A stretch of DNA of 40,264 nucleotides from Methylobacter sp. (GCA_030684815.1 JAUXXQ010000136.1:1-40264); one strand, 5' to 3'; positions 1 to 7,940 are shown, numbered from the stretch's first letter. Notes: a model not told the origin generated them from the sequence alone. Translations and numbers: made by a program.

Positions 1-139
1 GTATGGACTTTTCACCCTGAAAGAAGCCCATGCTATGGCGTGTCAATCCCGATGAGGAAATTCTCGACTGGAAAGCCGTGTGCGGGAAAACCGCACGCAC
101 GGTTTGGAGGGAGGGGAGGTAAAACTTCCCTACCCCTAT
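1..139 (+). mobile_element. Group II intron, 3' end (domains V and VI)
   Basis: Positions 73-105 fold as a group II intron domain V: an 8-bp lower stem (73-80 with 98-105), a two-base CG bulge at 96-97, a 5-bp upper stem (81-85 with 91-95) and a GAAAA loop. The catalytic triad AGC is at 74-76 with the expected G-U pair. It is followed by a domain VI-like hairpin (about 109-135) with an unpaired A at 132, eight bases before a plausible 3' splice site after TAT at 139. The rest of the intron, and any reverse transcriptase, would lie left of the window. The short reading frame through this stretch looks non-coding. Domain V is a strong match; the exact 3' boundary is inferred from the usual branch-point spacing. 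The 3' exon begins about 25 bases from the stop codon of the minus-strand gene at 164. Confidence 0.85.
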
Positions 140-163
140 CCGGCCAGTCCCTGCTTAACATCC

Positions 164-1156
164 CTACAACGTCAGGACAATTTTTCCGCTGCTGTGCCCG
201 GCTTCAATCAATTGATGCGCCTTAATCGCCTCGGCCAGCGGTAATTGCTCGCTGATATAGGTTTTTAACAGACCCTGATCAAACCATTGCGCGCATTGCT
301 TTAAAATATCCAGGTGTTTGTCCCTCGCCTCCGGCAAGTCCCTGAGCATCGGCGTCAGCATCAATTCAAAGCCTATTAATAGATTGCGCATTCGCGCTTC
401 CGCCAGATTCAATTCGCCGGGATCGAGCAAGGTGATCAACCGGCCAAAATGTGCGGTTGCGGCAATGCTTTGTTTAAACACCGCAGCGCCGACCGTATCG
501 AAAACCACATCAGCGCCGTTGCCGTCGGTCAGTTCATTGACCGCATCGGCAACATCCCGTTGCGTGTAAAGTATTACCTCATCAGCGCCCAGCGCCTTAA
601 CAAACTCAGCCTTGTGCTCGGAACTGACCGTGGTAATAACCCGGGCGCCTTTTAATTTTGCCAGCTGTATCGCCACATGGCCGACGCCCCCGGCACCGGC
701 ATGAATCAACACGGTTTGTCCGGCTTGCAGGCCGCCACGGTCGAATAATGCGCCCCACGCAGTAATCAACACCAGCGACAAGGCGGCGGCTTCAACGAAT
801 GACGCCGTTTCCGGCATCAATCCGACCCAGCGTTGGTCAAGCACCGTGTAATCGGCATAATTGCCCTGTTCGCGCCCTAAGCCACCGTGGCAAAACCAGA
901 CCTTGTCGCCGAGTTTAAATTGACTGACCGCACTGCCGATTTCAACCACTTCACCAGCGCCGTCACAGCCTAATACCGCAGGCAACGGCATATCGTACAG
1001 CAAGCCATGCTGCCTGATTTTAGTATCGACCGGATTAACACCGGCGGCTTTAAGTCGTACTTTCACCTGCGTTGCCGTGGAAATGTTCGGTTCATCAATG
1101 TCTTGCAGTTGCAAAACATCGGGAGTGCCCACCGCTGTCATCATTATTGCTTTCAT
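164..1156 (-). CDS. NADPH:quinone oxidoreductase-like MDR family protein
   Basis: A 330-residue medium-chain dehydrogenase/reductase of the zeta-crystallin/quinone reductase type. It has an N-terminal GroES-like fold (VLGCDGAGEVVEIG) and a nucleotide-binding Rossmann fold with the motif AGAGGVGHVAIQLAK. The structural and catalytic zinc cysteines of true alcohol dehydrogenases are absent, so NADPH-dependent reduction of quinones or activated alkenes is more likely than alcohol oxidation. The start was placed at ATG 1156, which has AAAGGA upstream and begins with the family-typical MKAIMM; the open frame extends 13 codons further without such support. It stands alone, with a palindromic repeat upstream and a group II intron end just beyond its stop. 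The substrate is unknown. Confidence 0.85.
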   Translation of the reverse strand: MKAIMMTAVGTPDVLQLQDIDEPNISTATQVKVRLKAAGVNPVDTKIRQHGLLYDMPLPAVLGCDGAGEVVEIGSAVSQFKLGDKVWFCHGGLGREQGNYADYTVLDQRWVGLMPETASFVEAAALSLVLITAWGALFDRGGLQAGQTVLIHAGAGGVGHVAIQLAKLKGARVITTVSSEHKAEFVKALGADEVILYTQRDVADAVNELTDGNGADVVFDTVGAAVFKQSIAATAHFGRLITLLDPGELNLAEARMRNLLIGFELMLTPMLRDLPEARDKHLDILKQCAQWFDQGLLKTYISEQLPLAEAIKAHQLIEAGHSSGKIVLTL

Positions 1157-1217
1157 GTTGGTATCCTTTAGGTTGTAGTTTTCTCTCGTTCCCATGCGAC
1201 GCGAGGTAACGGCAAGT

Positions 1218-1252
1218 CAGACCTTCCAGATTTTTAAAACCTGGAAGGTCTG
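1218..1252. repeat. Palindromic repeat family A, copy 1
   Basis: Near-perfect inverted repeat with 12-base arms (CAGACCTTCCAG and CTGGAAGGTCTG) around a T/A-rich centre. The same element occurs at 33162-33194 and 35363-35394. All three copies are intergenic, and copies 1 and 3 share the left flank GCAAGT. It lies upstream of the MDR gene and downstream in the gap after nspC. It may be a small REP-like element or a bidirectional terminator-like hairpin; the sequence does not decide which. Confidence 0.85.
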
Positions 1253-1297
1253 CAGTTCAGCCTGTTTTTCACCTTACGCTAGAAAAAAATATCGCGC

Positions 1298-2437
1298 TCA
1301 CACGACGTCGCCGTGCGTCAGCCACTGCTGCCGATAATCCTGATAATCATAATGCTTAATCCGTTTTACCCGCACCGAATCACTCAGGTAAATATCCGGC
1401 AAATTATAGCCATTAAAACGATTCGCCTTAATCAGCGAATACGCGCCGACCTGCTTAAACACCACTTTATCGCCGACTTGCAGCGGCTTGGCAAACCGGT
1501 ACTGACCGAACACATCACCGGCTAAACAAGTGCAACCGGCCAAAATCGCGCTATAACCCCCATCGGGCTGATGTTCGTGCAATTCTGGCTGAATCTGATA
1601 TTCAAAAACTTCAGGATTATGATTGACCGACGTATCCAATACCGCGATAGTTTCGCCGTCACTGACAAAACAATCCAATACCGTCGCCATTAAATAACCG
1701 GCACGGCCTACCACAGCATTGCCCGGTTCCATATAAACCTCGACACCAAAGTCCTGTTTCAGTTGCTTGACCACGTTAATGAACGGGCGATAATCCTCAA
1801 TTTGCCCGAATAAATAACCGCCGCCGATATTCAACCAGTCCAATCCGGCCAAACCTAAACCAAAATGCTGCCGGAGTTTGTCGATAGTTTTAATTAACGG
1901 GGTAAAATCGGCTGCGGCAAAAACATTATGCACATGCAGCCCCTGAATTTGCTCCAAACAATCCAAATCATCAATAGCCATGCCCAGCTTTGAATGTGGC
2001 CGACACGGATTAAAGCGGTCATCCTGCAAAAACGACAGCTTGGGGTTAACCCTTAAGCCGATTGACGTTTCAACCTGATCAGCATAGCGCCGATACTGCG
2101 GCCATGAATTAAAACTGATATGCGAACACAGCGCATTTAACGCACCGAATTCATCGGGTCTGATGCCGGGCGTGGTCAAATGTATGCTGCCCTGCCCGGC
2201 CAGAACCTCGTCAGCCAAACGCGCTTCAAACAAGGAACTGACCGAAAAACCATCGACATAGGGTTTTGCAATATCCATCACCGCAGCAAGCGGCAGCGAC
2301 TTGATCGAATATAAAACCTTGCAGCCGGACTGAGCCCTCAAATCAGCTAAAACGTCCAACGTTCTAACGACTTCTGTTTCATCGACAACAAAAGCCGGTG
2401 AAGAATAGACACTGTCTTTTAATAATGAAAAATCCAT
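1298..2437 (-). CDS. nspC: Carboxynorspermidine decarboxylase
   Basis: A 379-residue fold-type III PLP decarboxylase, matching the usual length of NspC. The PLP lysine is K46 in YSIKSLP; GGG at 205-207 and EPGN at 237-240 are the phosphate-binding segments; C304 and D308 (CTCLAGD) fit the active-site pair donated by the second subunit. The family converts carboxynorspermidine to norspermidine, or carboxyspermidine to spermidine, in the alternative polyamine route. Its partner, carboxynorspermidine dehydrogenase, is not in the window. The start codon overlaps the stop of the upstream cyclo-ligase gene as TAATG, which suggests translational coupling; that coupling would be disturbed by the stop codon in the upstream gene. 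Assignment is firm; the choice between norspermidine and spermidine is not visible in the sequence. Confidence 0.92.
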   Translation of the reverse strand: MDFSLLKDSVYSSPAFVVDETEVVRTLDVLADLRAQSGCKVLYSIKSLPLAAVMDIAKPYVDGFSVSSLFEARLADEVLAGQGSIHLTTPGIRPDEFGALNALCSHISFNSWPQYRRYADQVETSIGLRVNPKLSFLQDDRFNPCRPHSKLGMAIDDLDCLEQIQGLHVHNVFAAADFTPLIKTIDKLRQHFGLGLAGLDWLNIGGGYLFGQIEDYRPFINVVKQLKQDFGVEVYMEPGNAVVGRAGYLMATVLDCFVSDGETIAVLDTSVNHNPEVFEYQIQPELHEHQPDGGYSAILAGCTCLAGDVFGQYRFAKPLQVGDKVVFKQVGAYSLIKANRFNGYNLPDIYLSDSVRVKRIKHYDYQDYRQQWLTHGDVV

Positions 2438-3039
2438 TAGTACCGCCCCTTACCCGTATAAAAAGATGTTTCTGTGATGACGGCATCCATCACCACATCA
2501 TGAGCCTCCATAACGACCTGTTCCAGCAACTGCGCTTCAAAACAGATGCCAAGCAAAACGGCATCATCCCTGACGCAATTCAACAAGCGGTCATAATAAC
2601 CGGCGCCATTGCCCAAACGCCCGCCGTTCCGGTCGAAAGCAACACCCGGCACTATGACGCAATCGATTTGCTCCACAGCAACGGCTTTGCCAGGCTCGTT
2701 CCAGCGCGACGTCGGCGGTTCTAAAATCCCCCACATACCCGGCACCAATTCAGCCTTATCCTCCAGCCGCCATAACCCCAACCGGGCTTGCCCCTGTTCG
2801 TCTTGAGTGCAGTAAGGGATGACGACAATGCGTTGACCGGCGGCCACCTCGCCCGACAAGGCCGATTACGTCCTGACTTCTGAGCGGCAATGGCTGTACC
2901 ACATCACGGTTTTGGCCTGCCGATAACCCGGGTACGCCATCAATCGCGCGCAAATGATCTGGCTGACAGCCGCCTTATCGGCCTGGCCGTTACGCACATC
3001 GTAAGCCTGGCGGCGTTGCCGGTTTTTGAGTTCGTTCAT
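2437..3039 (-). pseudogene. 5-formyltetrahydrofolate cyclo-ligase with in-frame TAA
   Basis: The family (MTHFS, YgfA) converts 5-formyl-THF to 5,10-methenyl-THF using ATP. The N-terminal part (LKNRQRRQAYDVRNGQ, then MWYSHCRSEVRT) and the C-terminal part (VIVPGVAFDRNGGRLGNGAGYYDRLL) are in the same reading frame, separated by a single TAA at 2868-2866. Reading through gives a protein of about 200 residues, the usual family length, with no other damage. One C-to-T change from CAA (Gln) would explain it. A TTG at 2859, with AGGA about 11 bases upstream, could restart a 140-residue C-terminal piece, but the N-terminal substrate-binding region would then be a separate peptide. The start was taken as ATG 3039; TTG 3060 is an alternative. 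It overlaps nspC by one base. Nonsense mutation, sequencing error or a split enzyme are all possible. Confidence 0.8.
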
Positions 3040-3165
3040 CAGTACCCAATCGTTAGTCAAGGTTGCAACCTAAAAAACATAAAATTAGCCGGGATAATAC
3101 GCCGGTTTATTGCCGATTTAACAAACAAATAGGCAGGCACATTTTTATTCTGTGGTTTTTTCTTT

Positions 3166-3171
3166 TATACT
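3166..3171 (+). promoter_or_regulatory. Possible -10 element for mtdB
   Basis: TATACT lies 28 bases before the mtdB ATG in an A/T-rich stretch between the divergent cyclo-ligase and mtdB genes. No good -35 sits at the right distance, so this is only a candidate. Confidence 0.3.
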
Positions 3172-3198
3172 TGCCGCAAAAAACATAACGGAGACCCC

Positions 3199-4107
3199 AT
3201 GGAAAAGCCATTTATTCTACACATGTTAACCACCGCTAAAAACCTTAGCCCTTTTGATGTCAACATGGCATTGGATGCAGGCTGGGTTTCAGCATTACCT
3301 TATATCAATGTTGAACCCAGCGAAGTTCAAGGCCTGGTACAGGATGCCATCTTTTCCCGCAGCCCAAAAAACTTAAAACGCACCGGCATATTTATCGGCG
3401 GGCGCGATACCAAACAAGCCATGGACATGTTGAAAATGGCTAAACGTTCCATGTTCCCTCCGTTTGAAGTGTCCGTGTTCGCTGATCCTAGCGGCGCATT
3501 CACTACCGCAGCCGGCATGGTTGCCGCTGTAGAGCGCGAATTAATGGGCAAATTCGACACCACGCTGGAAGGAAAAAACATCCTGGTGCTCGGTGGGACC
3601 GGGCCTGTAGGTCAAGTGGTCGCAGTCATTGCCGCGCAAGGCGGCGCCAACGTCAAACTGATTGGCCGCCAACTGGATAAGGCGCAAGCGATTGCCGACA
3701 TGTGCAACAATGAATTCGGCGACGGTAAAATTAACATCGAAGCCGGTGCCGATGCCGACAAAGCAGAGTATATAAAAACAGCGGATGTGGTTTTTGCCAC
3801 CGGCGCAGCCGGAATTGAATTATTAAGCGCCGAATTGATTGCTGCGGCCCTGCAACTGAAAGTGGCCGCCGACGCCAATGCCGTACCGCCAGCCGGTATC
3901 GCCGGTGTTGATGCGTTCCATAACGGCACCGCTATTGAAGGCTCAACAAGCGGCGCAGTAGGCCTTGGCGCCATGGCTATTGGCAATATTAAGTTTCAGA
4001 CCCAGGTGCTTTTGTTAAAACAGATGATCAGCAGCGAGAAGCCTGTTTATCTGCATTTCGAACATGCCTTTGCCACCGCAAGAGAATATATTAAGTCCAA
4101 CGCTTGA
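3199..4107 (+). CDS. mtdB: Methylene-tetrahydromethanopterin dehydrogenase (MtdB), paralogue 1
   Basis: A 302-residue protein of the MtdB family, which oxidises methylene-H4MPT to methenyl-H4MPT with NAD(P)+ in formaldehyde oxidation. Visible family features are the N-terminus FILHMLT, SPFDVNMALDAGW, the block DAIFSRSP followed by RTGIFIGGRD, and the Rossmann motif VLGGTGPVGQ. The ATG has GGAGACC just upstream. It is followed 44 bases later by a second full-length paralogue in the same direction, so the two are probably co-transcribed and end at the terminator at 5088-5112. This copy differs from the second in the dinucleotide-binding half, so cofactor preference may differ; that is inference. 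MtdA, the pterin/folate-promiscuous relative, is less likely because the N-terminal blocks match MtdB. Confidence 0.9.
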   Translation: MEKPFILHMLTTAKNLSPFDVNMALDAGWVSALPYINVEPSEVQGLVQDAIFSRSPKNLKRTGIFIGGRDTKQAMDMLKMAKRSMFPPFEVSVFADPSGAFTTAAGMVAAVERELMGKFDTTLEGKNILVLGGTGPVGQVVAVIAAQGGANVKLIGRQLDKAQAIADMCNNEFGDGKINIEAGADADKAEYIKTADVVFATGAAGIELLSAELIAAALQLKVAADANAVPPAGIAGVDAFHNGTAIEGSTSGAVGLGAMAIGNIKFQTQVLLLKQMISSEKPVYLHFEHAFATAREYIKSNA

Positions 4108-4151
4108 ACCTAAACCTCCAAATCAAACCTGCATAAAACTAAGGAAATCTA

Positions 4152-5075
4152 ATGGCAAAACGCAGCATTCTTCACATGCTTGACCCCATGCCGAACAATA
4201 GCCCATTTGACATTAACATGGCGCTGGATGCAGGGTTTGACGTACTTGTTCCCTATAGCAACGTCAAGCTGGATAGCGTTTACGGGCTGACTCAAGACGC
4301 CATTTTCTCCCGTAGCCCGTCAGGCGTTAAACGTACCGGCATTTTTATTGGTGGCCGTGATCTAGGCTTGGCCATGGACATGCTAAATACCAGCAAACAG
4401 GCTATGGTACCGCCTTTTCAGGTTTCCGTGTTTGCCGACCCCAGCGGCGCCTTCACCACGGCCGCCGCATTAGTCACTTGCGCAGAAAAAGAACTGAAAG
4501 AAAAACACGGCAAAGAACTGAAGCAGTGCTCAGCGGTTATTTTCGGCGGCACAGGCCCGGTTGGTATAGCGACAGGGATTATTGCGTCATTGGCAGGCGC
4601 CGATGTGACACTAACCGACCATTTGTCAGCCGATGCAGCTCAAGATGTGGCCAAGGCTTACAACCGCCGCTTCAATTGCTCGCTTAAAGGCGCCATAGCC
4701 CATTCCGACGCAGACAAAGCGCAACTGATCAGCGACACTGACATTATTTTTTGCACCGCCAAGGCAGGCATTCAGGTTTTAAGTGCGGCCGTCCTTAAAG
4801 AAGCCAGGCAATTGAAAGTTGCGGGCGACGTTAATGCGGTGCCGCCTTTTGGTATTGAAGGGGTTAAAAACAAAGATTTTGGTGCTCCGCTAATTCATGC
4901 CACCCAAGCGCCAGGCGCGGTAGGCATTGGCTCTTTAGCCATTGGCGATGTTAAATTTCAGCTGCAACACGAATTGTTAAGCGTCATGCAAGGCCCTGAA
5001 CAGCCTTTATTTATCGACTTCAGGTATGCATTCGACAAGGCGCGTGAAATGCAATTCGGCGCTAACGAAAACTAA
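4152..5075 (+). CDS. mtdB: Methylene-tetrahydromethanopterin dehydrogenase (MtdB), paralogue 2
   Basis: A 307-residue MtdB-family enzyme whose start (MAKRSILHMLDPM, then SPFDINMALDAGF) looks closer to the classical methylotroph MtdB than the first copy does. It keeps LTQDAIFSRSP, RTGIFIGGRD and the nucleotide motif FGGTGPVG. AAGGAAATCTA precedes the ATG. Both copies appear intact and clearly diverged, so this is an old duplication rather than a recent one. The cytoplasmic reaction is methylene-H4MPT + NAD(P)+ to methenyl-H4MPT. No other H4MPT-pathway genes (mch, fhc, fae) are in the window. Which copy carries the main flux cannot be told from sequence. Confidence 0.92.
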   Translation: MAKRSILHMLDPMPNNSPFDINMALDAGFDVLVPYSNVKLDSVYGLTQDAIFSRSPSGVKRTGIFIGGRDLGLAMDMLNTSKQAMVPPFQVSVFADPSGAFTTAAALVTCAEKELKEKHGKELKQCSAVIFGGTGPVGIATGIIASLAGADVTLTDHLSADAAQDVAKAYNRRFNCSLKGAIAHSDADKAQLISDTDIIFCTAKAGIQVLSAAVLKEARQLKVAGDVNAVPPFGIEGVKNKDFGAPLIHATQAPGAVGIGSLAIGDVKFQLQHELLSVMQGPEQPLFIDFRYAFDKAREMQFGANEN

Positions 5076-5087
5076 TCGCCCAATTAC

Positions 5088-5112
5088 GGGGAAACGCGAC
5101 ATTTCCCCTTTT
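5088..5112 (+). terminator. Rho-independent terminator after the mtdB pair
   Basis: GGGGAAA at 5088-5094 pairs perfectly with TTTCCCC at 5102-5108 across a 7-base loop, followed by TTTT. It lies 13 bases after the second mtdB stop and before the convergent response regulator. Confidence 0.85.
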
Positions 5113-5127
5113 CGCCAAACTAGCCCG

Positions 5128-5772
5128 CTAAATCATCGCCCCATCGATATGGCCGAACTTAATCGCCAAACGGATTAATTCGACATCGTTTTTTATGCGT
5201 AATTTACTGTAAAGGCGATAGCGGTAAGTATTGATGGTCTTGTCGCTCAAGATCATATTTTTTGACATTTCCTTAATGGTTTTGCCTTGAAGAATCAACG
5301 TGACAACTTCCGACTCCCTTTGCGAAAGCATTGCGAAAGGCGACCGGCCACTCCCAGGCAATCCTTGCAAAGCTAAATTGTTGGCAACCTCAGAACACAG
5401 ATAACGCTGGCCTTCCATGACCTTACCAATGGCATAAATCATCTCATTGACCGGCGAGCCCTTAGACACGAAACCTAATACACCCAGTTTAAGCAGCTGG
5501 TAAGGGATAGGCCCCTTGTTACGGACAGATACTGCAATAATTTTCACCTCAGCATCCTGCTGTAAAATCCTGCGGCAGGCTTCCACGCCTCCCATCCCAG
5601 GCATATTAACATCCATCAACACAACATCTGCTGACAGCGCAGCAACCGCATCAACCGCCTCTTCACCCGATTTTGCCACACCGATCACGGTAATATCATC
5701 AGCATTATTTAACAATGCTTCAATACCCGCTCGAACAAGCTCATGATCATCAACCAGAAAAACATTAATCAT
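5128..5772 (-). CDS. GacA/UvrY-like response regulator (NarL/FixJ family)
   Basis: A 214-residue two-domain regulator: receiver domain with acidic pair D8-D9, phosphoacceptor D54 (VLMDVNMPG) and the conserved lysine in VSKGSP, followed by a LuxR-type helix-turn-helix (LSQRESEVVTLILQGKTIKEM, then SDKTINTYRYRL). The start MINVFLVDDHELVRAG and the SPFAMLSQRE linker resemble GacA/UvrY, which in gammaproteobacteria activates small RNAs of the Csr/Rsm system. The ATG at 5772 was preferred; the frame extends to TTG 5799, and AAAGGA lies about 13 bases before the ATG. No histidine kinase is nearby, as expected for UvrY-type regulators that pair with a distant BarA/GacS. The partner and targets are inferred from the family only. 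Confidence 0.87.
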   Translation of the reverse strand: MINVFLVDDHELVRAGIEALLNNADDITVIGVAKSGEEAVDAVAALSADVVLMDVNMPGMGGVEACRRILQQDAEVKIIAVSVRNKGPIPYQLLKLGVLGFVSKGSPVNEMIYAIGKVMEGQRYLCSEVANNLALQGLPGSGRSPFAMLSQRESEVVTLILQGKTIKEMSKNMILSDKTINTYRYRLYSKLRIKNDVELIRLAIKFGHIDGAMI

Positions 5773-6199
5773 ATTTTTTATTATTCCTTTATCGATCAAT
5801 AAAAACAGCTAACAGGGCAAACCGCAAGTAACGTCCCGTTTCCCACAGACAACATCAAAACCATCAAACAGACCAGGAGCCGAACGGCCATTAAAAACAT
5901 TTTATTTACCAAAGAAACATTACCGGACTCTGTGGCTAAATTATTTTCATGGCTGACAAACATCGACTTTTATGGCCTGCTTGCCACATCCAGCACTTAG
6001 CCGAATTGAGAAATCTAATGCCCTGCGGATAATGAAAAGTTACAATAATCCAACCGCATTCCCCTATTCAGAAGCAAATAATATACATTAGCTATCCGTA
6101 CATATACATAAGTAGAATTACCTATAACGAACGAAATATGGCTTTGTGATGCCGCCCATCGCCCACCCAACAACCAACACGCCCCGATACCATTACAAA
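5773..6199. other. Intergenic region between divergent regulator and motA-like gene
   Basis: About 430 bases, A/T-rich in its right half, presumably holding promoters for both flanking genes. I see no convincing reading frame, tRNA, terminator or strong -35/-10 pair. The open frames crossing it lack family resemblance and ribosome-binding sites. Confidence 0.5.
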
Positions 6200-7012
6200 A
6201 TGAAACCCACCAAATCATCACTAAGAACATTGACCAAAAAAATCAACTATTCAACCGCTTTAGGCATCTTTTTAAGCATTATTCTGTTTGTTTTCATTAT
6301 TGCGTTTGCCGCAAACGACCCTTTGTCTTTTATCAACCTGACTGGGTTAGGGATTGTCGTTGGCGGCACCATCGCCGCCATTCTTTTAAGCTATCCACTG
6401 AAAGACATAAAACACGGCTTAAAATCAATCAAACTTATTTTTTTTTATGAAGATTTGAACCCCACAAAAGAAGCTAACGAAATTATCGCTGTTGCCCAAA
6501 TGTGGTTCATCAAAGACAAAACGGCGATAGAAAACACGATTGTCAACATCAACAACCCCTATTTAAAAACCGGCTTTCAGCTTATCGTCGACAATACCCC
6601 GGTAGACGATATTTTATCGTTGCTGAAATGGCGCATCGCCCGCCTAAGGGCCAAAGAAAAAGCCGAAGCCAATATTTTTTACAGCCTGGCGTCCTATTCC
6701 CCGGCATTCGGTATGCTCGGCACCTTGATAGGCATGATAAACATGCTGCAAATCATTGAACTTAAAGATATAGCAGGCATCAGCTATAACATGGGTGTGG
6801 CCTTAATCACCACTTTTTACGGCCTCATCATGGCCAATCTCATCTTTAACCCTATTGCGATAAAACTGGAACGCCGTACCGAACAGCGCATTATGATGAT
6901 GAGTATGATCATGGAGGGTATCACCTTGATAGCAGACCGCCGCAGCCCCTCGTTTGTGCGGGAAACGCTCAAGTCATTCATCATGCATTATGACAATGAG
7001 CTGAAAGACTAA
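6200..7012 (+). CDS. MotA/PomA-like stator (proton or sodium channel) subunit
   Basis: A 270-residue membrane protein of the MotA/TolQ/ExbB superfamily. Two N-terminal helices (about residues 20-38 and 43-62), a cytoplasmic loop, then the two hallmark helices: SPAFGMLGTLIGMINML and NMGVALITTFYGLIMANLIF, the second followed by the charged ERRTEQ tail. The layout and motifs are closest to PomA/MotA, which couple ion flow to torque with a MotB partner; here the partner is the next gene. No flagellar gene is in the window. The start was set at ATG 6200 (MKPTKSSL) because the extra 18 upstream codons (from GTG 6146 or ATG 6149) are proline-rich and unlike the family; neither start has a clear ribosome-binding site. 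ExbB or TolQ is less likely given the OmpA-domain partner. Confidence 0.85.
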   Translation: MKPTKSSLRTLTKKINYSTALGIFLSIILFVFIIAFAANDPLSFINLTGLGIVVGGTIAAILLSYPLKDIKHGLKSIKLIFFYEDLNPTKEANEIIAVAQMWFIKDKTAIENTIVNINNPYLKTGFQLIVDNTPVDDILSLLKWRIARLRAKEKAEANIFYSLASYSPAFGMLGTLIGMINMLQIIELKDIAGISYNMGVALITTFYGLIMANLIFNPIAIKLERRTEQRIMMMSMIMEGITLIADRRSPSFVRETLKSFIMHYDNELKD

Positions 7013-7064
7013 ATAGCCGCCCCTACCCGACATTGCGCCCAACAAACTGACCCGATACTGCAAC

Positions 7065-7940
7065 ATGCGTAAAGACCCGTTTTCAAAATTACAGTCCTCG
7101 TTATCCTTAGAAGGCTTGCTTGACCAACCTGTAGCCAACAACACACAAAATTGGCTGCTCACTTACTTAGATGTCTTTGTCCTTATTGTGATGCTGGTCA
7201 TCACCTTAATCACTTTGAGCGATATAAACACCGAACAGCAACACGCCGCCACTCAACCCCAAAAAATATGCCCACCGGTATCTGACGCTGCAAACTGCCC
7301 GTCTGTTGCTGTCGCCGAAGACAAATCGGCGCCCCCCATAACAACTGCCGAACAGGCCATGACGATTGAGCCTGGCATTGCCGACACCAAAGAAGGCAAT
7401 GACAGCGCCTTCGAACTAAGCGACACCGCCGCCATAAAAATGATCGCCGAAACCGCAACAAACCCGATTCATGATCTGGCCCGCCCCCATGCAACCGATG
7501 AAGAAATATTGCGCACGCTGGCCAAAGCAATTGATGACTTCGGCCTTAGCAACATCGTGAACATAAAAATCATCCAAGGCTACGCACAGCTTGAGATTCA
7601 GGACAAACTGCTGTTCAAGTCTTCAGATGCCGAATTAACGGCAGACGGCGGCGCTTTGCTGAAACAGCTTACGCCACTGCTGAGGCAGGCGATTGGGCTG
7701 ATCCTAATTGAAGGCCACACTGACAACATGCCGATTAAAACCGCCCAATTCCCTTCCAACTGGGAACTAGGTTCGTCCAGGGCCACCAGCGTTTTACACT
7801 TTCTGGTTTTACAGCAACTGGACAGCAGCCGCTTACGGGCAATTACCTATGCCGACACCATGCCTATTGCCGACAATGAAACCGAGGAAGGTAGGGAAAA
7901 AAACCGGCGCGTTAACATTCTAATCAAGTTATCGGAATAG
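7065..7940 (+). CDS. MotB/OmpA-family stator partner
   Basis: A 291-residue protein with one transmembrane helix near residues 29-47 that carries the MotB-type aspartate (NWLLTYLDVFVLIVML; compare YAD in MotB), a roughly 100-residue low-complexity periplasmic linker rich in Ala, Glu and Thr, and a C-terminal OmpA-like peptidoglycan-binding domain (LLFKSSDAELT, then ILIEGHTDN, WELGSSRATSVLHFL, and REKNRRVNILI). It follows the MotA-like gene by 52 bases. The pair should form an ion-driven stator anchored to peptidoglycan. The long linker and lack of flagellar neighbours leave open whether it drives a flagellum or another envelope process. OmpA fold and Asp are seen; the function is inferred. 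Confidence 0.85.
   Translation: MRKDPFSKLQSSLSLEGLLDQPVANNTQNWLLTYLDVFVLIVMLVITLITLSDINTEQQHAATQPQKICPPVSDAANCPSVAVAEDKSAPPITTAEQAMTIEPGIADTKEGNDSAFELSDTAAIKMIAETATNPIHDLARPHATDEEILRTLAKAIDDFGLSNIVNIKIIQGYAQLEIQDKLLFKSSDAELTADGGALLKQLTPLLRQAIGLILIEGHTDNMPIKTAQFPSNWELGSSRATSVLHFLVLQQLDSSRLRAITYADTMPIADNETEEGREKNRRVNILIKLSE

Noticed and set aside
40-225. 61-residue open frame at the left edge
   Set aside because: It lies across intron domains V and VI and the intron-exon junction, so it is not a protein gene.
2866-2868. Recoded stop (selenocysteine or pyrrolysine) in the cyclo-ligase gene
   Set aside because: The codon is TAA, which is not used for either, and no insertion element is apparent.
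2756-2953. Possible frameshift in the cyclo-ligase gene
   Set aside because: Codon counting shows both halves are in the same frame; the break is a single TAA, not an indel.
3061-3198. 6S RNA gene, often found beside the cyclo-ligase gene in gammaproteobacteria
   Set aside because: The 138-base gap is too short and holds the mtdB promoter; no 6S-like long hairpin is seen.
6200-7940. Zorya-type defence system (ZorA/ZorB are MotA/MotB-like)
   Set aside because: The MotA-like protein lacks the long cytoplasmic tail of ZorA, and no ZorC, ZorD or ZorE neighbour is present.
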